NCBI GenBank assembly: GCA_024641895.1 | Contig: JAHECE010000084.1 | Coordinates: forward strand, 1-10,632 | DNA from: Actinomycetales bacterium | GTDB taxonomy: Bacteria; Actinomycetota; Actinomycetes; Actinomycetales; JAHECE01 | DNA: 10,632 nucleotides | Direction of reading: 5' to 3' | Shown here: one piece after another, positions 6,729 to 10,632 of the stretch | Layout: each line of letters opens with the position of its first letter | Position numbering within the stretch: position 1 is the stretch's first letter | The notes under the pieces: generated by a model | Databases searched by the model: none | What the model was told of the DNA's origin: nothing | Seen by the model: only the letters and a program-made list of their open reading frames with translations | Program-made: the position numbers and the translations under genes

Positions 6729-7159
6729 GTGCACTCCGAGATGTCGTCCGAGCCCGCGGGCCCGCCGAGCCTGTCGTGGCCCGCACGATTCCCAGTCAAC
6801 CACCGGTGTCGGTTCGCACCCCAATGCAGTCGCCGCTGCCGCGGGCGGGACCGGGGGCAAGTCTTCCCGTCGCGTCGCACGCCGCTCAGGTGCACGTCAC
6901 GGAGCTCAGCCGGAGGGGCGCGCGCAGGGCTTGCCAGGCCGTCGGTGGCCGCGGGCCTCCGACCTCGAAGCGATCGCCGGCGAGGTGCCAGAGCGCGCCG
7001 AGCGGCGCGCGGCGCGAGGAAGGGGGATCGCAGACATTGGTCGAAAGTCCCTTTTAAATTGTCGCAGAATGCGCTCCTTCTCTTGCGACCATGAATGATG
7101 CTCGCGCGATGCAGGGCGCCCCCGGGCGATAGCGACACCGCAAAGGTGCACGTCGCAGG

Positions 7160-7179
7160 CAGTGCCGAGGATGGCACTG
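7160..7179 (+). promoter_or_regulatory. Leader hairpin 1 upstream of collagen-like gene
   Basis: CAGTGCC (7160-7166) and GGCACTG (7173-7179) are perfect complements around the six-base loop GAGGAT, followed by the AT-rich ATTCATTT. It lies 34 bases before the start codon and could act as an attenuator, an mRNA-stabilising stem or a regulator-binding palindrome. Confidence 0.55.
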
Positions 7180-7182
7180 ATT

Positions 7183-7204
7183 CATTTGATCGACAAATGG
7201 GGGG
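7183..7204 (+). promoter_or_regulatory. Leader hairpin 2 abutting the Shine-Dalgarno sequence
   Basis: CATTTG (7183-7188) pairs with CAAATG (7194-7199) around a five-base loop ATCGA. The last paired base is the first G of the run GGGGGG (7199-7204), which serves as ribosome binding site for the ATG at 7213. The stem is short and AT-rich, so it could modulate ribosome access in a temperature- or factor-dependent way; this role is an inference. Confidence 0.5.
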
Positions 7205-7212
7205 AATGTAGT

Positions 7213-7929
7213 ATGCGTTTCAACAGGAAGACCGCCGTCGCGGCGGTCGCAGCGCTCGGACTCATCGGCATCACCGGCGGCGTGGCCCACGCGGCCGGCC
7301 TGATCCCGGGTGCTGACGGCACGATCCAGGCTTGCTACAACACGACGAACGGCAACCTACGCGTGGTGGGGGACGACTCCGCCTGTCGCAAGCACGAGGA
7401 GTCGCTGTTCTGGAACCAGACGGGTCCCCAGGGCGAGCAGGGTGCCGTCGGGCCGCAGGGCGAGCAGGGTGCCGTCGGGCCGCAGGGCGAGCAGGGTGCC
7501 GTCGGGCCGCAGGGCGAGCAGGGTGCCGTCGGGCCGCAGGGCGAGCAGGGTGAGCAGGGTGCCGCTGGGCCCGTCGGCCCGCAGGGGCCGGCGGGGGAGG
7601 ACGGCCAGGACGCACCCAGGGTCTTCGCCGGTGAGTTCCACGGACCTACGGGTGCGATCTGGTCCGGCACGGCCGCGTTCTCGGTGAACCACACGGGCCC
7701 GGGCCGCTGGAGCATCATGATCCCGGCGGGCACCTTCGCCTCGGGCCTCGGGGTCGGCAACGGGTGTCCGATCCCGCAGGTCCAGGCTCTCGTGCCTGGC
7801 GGCGAGATGGTCATCGACCAGAACCTGTGCGGTCCGCTCACCGGTGACGGGAGCGTCCGGCTCGACGTGCGCAGCGCTGACGGGAGCGACAACCACTACA
7901 TCAGCTTCGTCGTGGTGCCGGTCGGGTGA
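7213..7929 (+). CDS. Secreted collagen-like protein with GXY repeats
   Basis: The ATG at 7213 follows GGGGGGAA with good spacing and begins a clear signal peptide: basic MRFNRK, a hydrophobic core and a VAHA/A cleavage site after residue 27. Residues 28-70 form a small module with two cysteines (C41, C58) ending in ESLFWNQ; this module precedes collagen-like stretches in many actinobacterial secreted proteins. Residues 71-133 are 21 uninterrupted Gly-X-Y triplets, with P mostly in X (GPQ, GPV, GPA) and many GEQ and GAV, long enough to allow a triple helix. Residues 134-238 look like a beta-rich C-terminal domain (FAGEFHGPTGAIWSGTAAF to YISFVVVPVG) with cysteines in NGCPIP and NLCGPL. There is no sortase motif or membrane anchor, so it is probably released or held non-covalently at the surface. 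The ligand is unknown. Transcription likely ends at the hairpin at 7951-7988. Confidence 0.88.
   Translation: MRFNRKTAVAAVAALGLIGITGGVAHAAGLIPGADGTIQACYNTTNGNLRVVGDDSACRKHEESLFWNQTGPQGEQGAVGPQGEQGAVGPQGEQGAVGPQGEQGAVGPQGEQGEQGAAGPVGPQGPAGEDGQDAPRVFAGEFHGPTGAIWSGTAAFSVNHTGPGRWSIMIPAGTFASGLGVGNGCPIPQVQALVPGGEMVIDQNLCGPLTGDGSVRLDVRSADGSDNHYISFVVVPVG
7432..7548 (+). repeat. 27-bp tandem repeats encoding GEQGAVGPQ
   Basis: Four copies of a 27-bp unit (7432-7458, 7459-7485, 7486-7512, 7513-7539) are identical at every base, followed by a 9-bp partial copy. Each encodes nine residues (three collagen triplets). Because the unit is a multiple of three, copy-number change keeps the frame and alters only the length of the collagen-like stalk. 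Confidence 0.95.
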
Positions 7930-7950
7930 CTCCTGCCTGACGGCGACCGC

Positions 7951-7988
7951 CCAGGGGTGGGTGAGGTTCAGGCTTCACCTGTCCCTGG
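7951..7988. terminator. Imperfect 16-bp hairpin between convergent genes
   Basis: CCAGGG (7951-7956) pairs with CCCTGG (7983-7988), and GGTGAGG (7960-7966) with CTTCACC (7973-7979) through one G-U pair. The three bases between can form G-U wobbles, and the loop is TTCAGG. It starts 22 bases after the collagen-like stop codon and lies 44 bases past the end of the opposing gene, so it may serve both. There is no T tract. Confidence 0.6.
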
Positions 7989-8031
7989 TCGGGCCGTCGG
8001 CCAACCTGGGCGACTCGCCTTCTGGCGCGAC

Positions 8032-8391
8032 CTACATCTCGCGCCAGTCGGTGCCCGCCTCCCTCGACCTCCACACGACCTCGGCGTTGTGGCCGATCGA
8101 CACCGCGAGGTCGCCCACCGCGGATGCGGTCCCGTCGCCGGCGTTCGCGTAGCCGACCGTGCCCTTCCGGGGGCCGCTCAGCCGCAGGAGGACCTGCCTC
8201 GTCACGTGGCCGACCCGCGTGGCGTCGGCCGCTTGTGCCGGGATTGCGACCTCGACGAGATGGCGTTCGATGTCATCGTCGGAGACGCCTTCCAACCGCG
8301 TGATATGCCGGACCTCCACGCGCTGCGGCGTGACGAACCGGTCGTCCCACTCGACGATCCACAGGTACGTCGGCGTGCTGCTCATCGACAC
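8032..8391 (-). CDS. Small hypothetical protein
   Basis: This is a 119-residue frame starting at GTG 8391, or 117 residues from the ATG at 8385. The minus-strand sequence GGAAGGGG just upstream gives a spacing of 4 to the GTG and 10 to the ATG, so the start is uncertain. The translation has a balanced composition (YLWIVEWDDRFVTP, then RVEVRHITRLEGVSDDDIER, then VVWRSREAGTDWREM), unlike the arginine-rich noise in opposing frames. It has no signal peptide, membrane segment or cysteine, and I do not recognise a family. The mixed alpha/beta pattern with many charged residues suggests a small soluble cytoplasmic protein. It converges with the collagen-like gene and is 188 bases downstream of a same-strand membrane gene. 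Confidence 0.6.
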   Translation of the reverse strand: MSMSSTPTYLWIVEWDDRFVTPQRVEVRHITRLEGVSDDDIERHLVEVAIPAQAADATRVGHVTRQVLLRLSGPRKGTVGYANAGDGTASAVGDLAVSIGHNAEVVWRSREAGTDWREM

Positions 8392-8579
8392 TCGACCCCT
8401 TCCGGGCGCTCACACGCGGCGGCGTCGCCCGCCGACTGTGCTCCACCTTTCCTTACCGGCCCGAGGCCCGCCAGACCTTCGATGCGCTCCGGCCTGCTGA
8501 TGGGACGTCGCTGGCCGAAGTCCGCGGGGTGCTCGGGCTCTCGCGGTCCCGGGCGCCCGGCGTTGATGCGATTTCGCGC

Positions 8580-9062
8580 TCAGGCGCTCTGGCGGCGGGG
8601 CCGTCGGGTCGCTGAGGCCGCCGACGCCGCGCGCATCGCGGCATTGCCCAGCGCGAAGAGGTTCACGACGGCCACCGCCGCGGCAGCGACGAGCGCCACG
8701 AGCAGCGCGACCGTGACGTGCGTGGTGAAGTCGTAGTGCACGGTCTCGAACGAGAAGGGGAACACTCGGAGGAGGCGCAGCGACACGTAGACGCCGAGCC
8801 CGGATATCGAGAGGCCGAGCGCGGCCTTGAACCAGCGGGGGTCGTAGAGCAGCAGCGTGACATTCGCACCGATGCCGGACGCGAGCAAGAGGTTGAAGGC
8901 GGGAAGCACCTGGGTGAACTCACCGGTAAGGAACGGCAGGGTCTGCCACCCGGGCGACAGGTTGGTGAGGGCCCAGACGGCAGCGAAGAGGGCGAGCACG
9001 ATCAGGTAGCCCATGTTGCGCTCCGGGCGTGAGTAACGCCGCGCGCTATCCGTCCCAGCCAT
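8580..9062 (-). CDS. Small four-helix membrane protein, hypothetical
   Basis: The ATG at 9062 is preceded on the minus strand by GAAAGGGGCGCA, a plausible ribosome binding site; an internal ATG (residue 17) would remove only the basic N-terminal tail. The 160-residue product has four hydrophobic stretches, near residues 17-36, 52-73, 78-99 and 111-137, and a basic alanine/arginine-rich C-terminal tail (SATRRPRRQSA). Loops include YDPRWFKAA and RVFPFSFETVHYDFTTH. I do not recognise the family, and no catalytic or transport motif is visible. Its promoter should lie in the 175-base divergent gap shared with the helicase-like gene. A TAGATT box on the minus strand at about 9094-9099 is a weak -10 candidate. 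Confidence 0.72.
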   Translation of the reverse strand: MAGTDSARRYSRPERNMGYLIVLALFAAVWALTNLSPGWQTLPFLTGEFTQVLPAFNLLLASGIGANVTLLLYDPRWFKAALGLSISGLGVYVSLRLLRVFPFSFETVHYDFTTHVTVALLVALVAAAAVAVVNLFALGNAAMRAASAASATRRPRRQSA

Positions 9063-9225
9063 TGCGCCCCTTTCAATCCCCCGCGCGCCTTCAATCTAGC
9101 CCCCGGCGTCGCGCCGCGACCGGACGCCGAGTACTCGTCGTGTCGCGGGAACGGTTCTGGGCCTTCGGAGCGCAGGCTTCGAGGCCTCGGCGGCGGGTCT
9201 GCGAGGGTCCTCCGCGTGGCGCGGT

Positions 9226-9237
9226 TAGCGTTGGCGC
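9226..9237 (+). promoter_or_regulatory. Candidate -10 box of a leaderless promoter
   Basis: TAGCGT at 9226-9231 matches the actinobacterial TANNNT -10 pattern and is followed by six bases and then GTG at 9238. No Shine-Dalgarno sequence is visible before that GTG. Together this is the usual arrangement of a leaderless gene, where transcription begins at the start codon. The TAG in the box is also the in-frame stop that bounds the coding frame. No clear -35 is seen. Confidence 0.5.
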
Positions 9238-10632
9238 GTGACTCCGGTTCGATTCGGCCGCCCCGCACCTTCGAGCGACGCCGGCTCGCCGGCCGACGCC
9301 CCCCAGGTCCATCCGGCGCCTGCCCCCGCCTACGCCCCGCTCGGGTCCGGTCCGGAGGCGGCTTCGGCCGTCGAGGCCGCCGTGGCGGAACCTCCGCTCA
9401 GCCTGCGCCGGCAGCGCGTGGACGAGGCCATCGACTCCTGGGCGGGCCGCCTCCTCGAGCTGGGTGGGGAGAGCGCGCTCGCTGACATCACGCAGCTCGG
9501 CGCCGCGTCCATCGACCTGACCGCCGCGCACCCCTCGGGGATCGCGCAGCTGTTCGCCGGGCGACAGACACTGCTCTCCAACCTCGTGCGCGAGGCTGCT
9601 GCGCTCGGCTCAGCCCGGCGCCGAGCCCGCACGGTTCTCGCCCGCGCGGACGAGCTTGCCCAGCGCTTCGGCGTGGCCCCGACCTACCTCGCCATCGGTA
9701 TCGCCTCGTGGACGTCCTACGAGCCCAGTGACGAGGCCGAGCTCGAGGGCGCCGGTGCCGGCGGGGGCTCCGAGGACGGCTACTTCCAGGTCGACGGCGG
9801 CTTCTCGGTCGACGCCGGCCCCCAGGCCCAGATCGGCTCCGAGCCCACCGCCGGGCCGCCCGTGCCCGTCGCCCTCGACGCCGACGTGCCCGTCGCGCTC
9901 TCGGACAGCACGGACGCCCCGGCGGGCCTGCGGCGCCGTACCGTCAAGGCCCCCATCCTGCTGCGCCCGGTGCGTCTGTCCGCCCGCTCCGAGACCGACG
10001 TCGACGTCGTGCTCGAGCCGTCGGTCGAGGTCAACCCCGTCTTGGTGCGGGCGCTGCGCGCGGCAGGCTCCACCCTCGACGTGGTTGAGCTGGCTCGCCA
10101 GACGCTGACCGAGCACGGCTTCTCCCCGCGGGCCGCTCTGCGTCGCCTGCGCGAGGAAGGCGAGGGTGCCCTGACGAACTTCCGCTTCTCGGAGCACCTC
10201 GTCCTCGGGCCGTTCGTCCACCCCGGTCAGGTCCTTGTCGAGGACCTGGAGGGCCGACGTCATGCGCTCGCCCAGCACGACGTCGTCGCGGCGCTCGCCG
10301 GTGACCCGGACGCGCGTGCGTCCGTCCGCCGTGCGCTGCCGCCGTTCGTGGCGGGGGACCGACCGCCCGCGCAGGAGCGTGGCGTCGGCGACCTGGACCC
10401 GAGCCAGCAGCACGCGATCGCCGCCGTCGCCGCCGGCGCTCACCTCTTCATCGACGCCCCGCCGGGGGCCGACGTCGCGGCTACCCTCGCGGGCATCCTC
10501 GCCGACGCGGCCGCGTCGGGTCGGCACGTCCTCTACGTCTCCGGCACCCGCCGGGCCGGTCAGGGCCTGCGCGAGGCGATGGGCGCCGCCGGCCTCGAGG
10601 GCCTGCTGCTCGACCTCAGCGCCGACGCCCGC
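9238..10632 (+). CDS. Large helicase-like ATPase (SF1/DUF4011-like), 3'-partial
   Basis: The frame opens at GTG 9238, the first start after an in-frame stop at 9226, and runs off the right edge with 465 codons visible. Residues 1-50 are a low-complexity proline/alanine tail. From about residue 58 (LRRQRVDEAIDSWAGRLLEL) to 160 (FGVAPTYLAIGIASWTSYE) comes an N-terminal domain I associate with large actinobacterial helicase-like proteins, with ITQLGAASIDLTAAHPSGIA and RQTLLSNLVREAA. A glycine/acid-rich linker follows, then APILLRPVRL and VEVNPVLVRALR. At 385-392 DLDPSQQH resembles the Q-type motif before helicase motif I. The P-loop itself is degenerate: APPGADVAAT (407-416) in place of GPPGTGKT, with no lysine. 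Such proteins commonly exceed 1000 residues, so later motifs would be beyond this window. Nucleic-acid remodelling is the likely role; family name is from memory. Confidence 0.75.
   Translation, partial: MTPVRFGRPAPSSDAGSPADAPQVHPAPAPAYAPLGSGPEAASAVEAAVAEPPLSLRRQRVDEAIDSWAGRLLELGGESALADITQLGAASIDLTAAHPSGIAQLFAGRQTLLSNLVREAAALGSARRRARTVLARADELAQRFGVAPTYLAIGIASWTSYEPSDEAELEGAGAGGGSEDGYFQVDGGFSVDAGPQAQIGSEPTAGPPVPVALDADVPVALSDSTDAPAGLRRRTVKAPILLRPVRLSARSETDVDVVLEPSVEVNPVLVRALRAAGSTLDVVELARQTLTEHGFSPRAALRRLREEGEGALTNFRFSEHLVLGPFVHPGQVLVEDLEGRRHALAQHDVVAALAGDPDARASVRRALPPFVAGDRPPAQERGVGDLDPSQQHAIAAVAAGAHLFIDAPPGADVAATLAGILADAAASGRHVLYVSGTRRAGQGLREAMGAAGLEGLLLDLSADAR

Larger units (their letters stand above)
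6729..7212. other. Long intergenic region upstream of the collagen-like gene
   Basis: This 484-base gap separates the MFS gene (minus) from the collagen-like gene (plus), so it should carry both promoters. Open frames across it are arginine-rich and match nothing I recognise. At 7052-7060 there is a short AT island (TTTTAAATT), unusual in this GC-rich DNA, which could be a -10 or UP-like element; an upstream TTGGTC (7037-7042) is too close to be its -35. If transcription begins near there, the collagen-like gene has an untranslated leader of about 150 bases, ending in two hairpins listed separately. No tRNA or riboswitch is recognised. Confidence 0.5.

Noticed and set aside
6795..6830. tRNA-like fragment (GGTTCGCACCCC)
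   Set aside because: Only the T-loop-like segment is present; no acceptor, D or anticodon arms can be formed around it.
5313..7094. Plus-strand 593-residue frame
   Set aside because: Antisense of the MFS gene; translation is low-complexity R/G/D/H sequence, a typical GC-rich shadow.
7432..7548. CRISPR array
   Set aside because: The repeats are directly adjacent with no spacers and encode in-frame collagen triplets.
8403..8612. Plus-strand helix-turn-helix-like stretch (ADGTSLAEVRGVLGLSRSR)
   Set aside because: No start codon with a ribosome site, it overlaps the end of the opposing membrane gene, and the resemblance is limited to about 19 residues; it may be a chance match or an old fragment.
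9610..10527. Minus-strand 305-residue frame
   Set aside because: Antisense of the helicase-like gene; the plus frame has helicase-family features and a continuous reading through to the window end.

Overview
The window is high-GC DNA with GTG starts, G/C-rich third codon positions, purine-rich ribosome binding sites and one apparent leaderless start. Together with the protein families present, this fits an actinobacterium of the order Micrococcales, perhaps near Cellulomonas, Cellulosimicrobium or Oerskovia. The genus is an inference from remembered sequence resemblance. I see no complete mobile element, CRISPR array, rRNA or tRNA.

Layout. (1) Bases 1-896 hold a decayed AbiE-type (type IV, MenAT-like) toxin-antitoxin pair. 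The AbiEi antitoxin enters from the left edge and is broken by a frameshift near 583-601. The AbiEii nucleotidyltransferase toxin loses homology after about 50 codons, at a run of seven G. About 150 bases of unassigned sequence and a perfect 17-bp hairpin terminator follow. (2) 1098-1799 (minus) encodes an AzoR-type FMN-dependent NADH-azoreductase/quinone reductase. (3) 1800-2617 is a long gap with no convincing gene but several short direct and inverted repeats. (4) 2618-4251 (plus) is a likely two-gene operon of membrane proteins: a DUF4389 protein built as an internal duplication, then an eight-helix protein of unnamed family. (5) 4286-5290 (minus) is a DUF2278/YukJ-like protein with a C-terminal lamin-tail-like domain. 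Upstream of it, on the same strand, is a 12-helix MFS transporter (5442-6728). (6) 6729-7212 is a long leader or promoter region ending in two small hairpins just before 7213-7929 (plus), a secreted collagen-like protein with four identical 27-bp repeats. An imperfect 16-bp hairpin at 7951-7988 lies between it and a convergent small hypothetical gene (8032-8391, minus). (7) 8580-9062 (minus) is a small four-helix membrane protein. Divergent from it, a large helicase-like ATPase starts at 9238 and runs off the right edge; the part visible here has a degenerate Walker A site.

The genes do not form one obvious pathway. The window reads as ordinary accessory chromosome: a dying defence/TA locus, a stress-type oxidoreductase, membrane and efflux proteins, a secreted structural protein and a helicase-like ATPase. 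I found no convincing new multi-gene system. The most interesting items are the two-frame decay of the AbiE locus, the repeat-driven collagen-like gene with its structured leader, and the helicase-like protein lacking the P-loop lysine.
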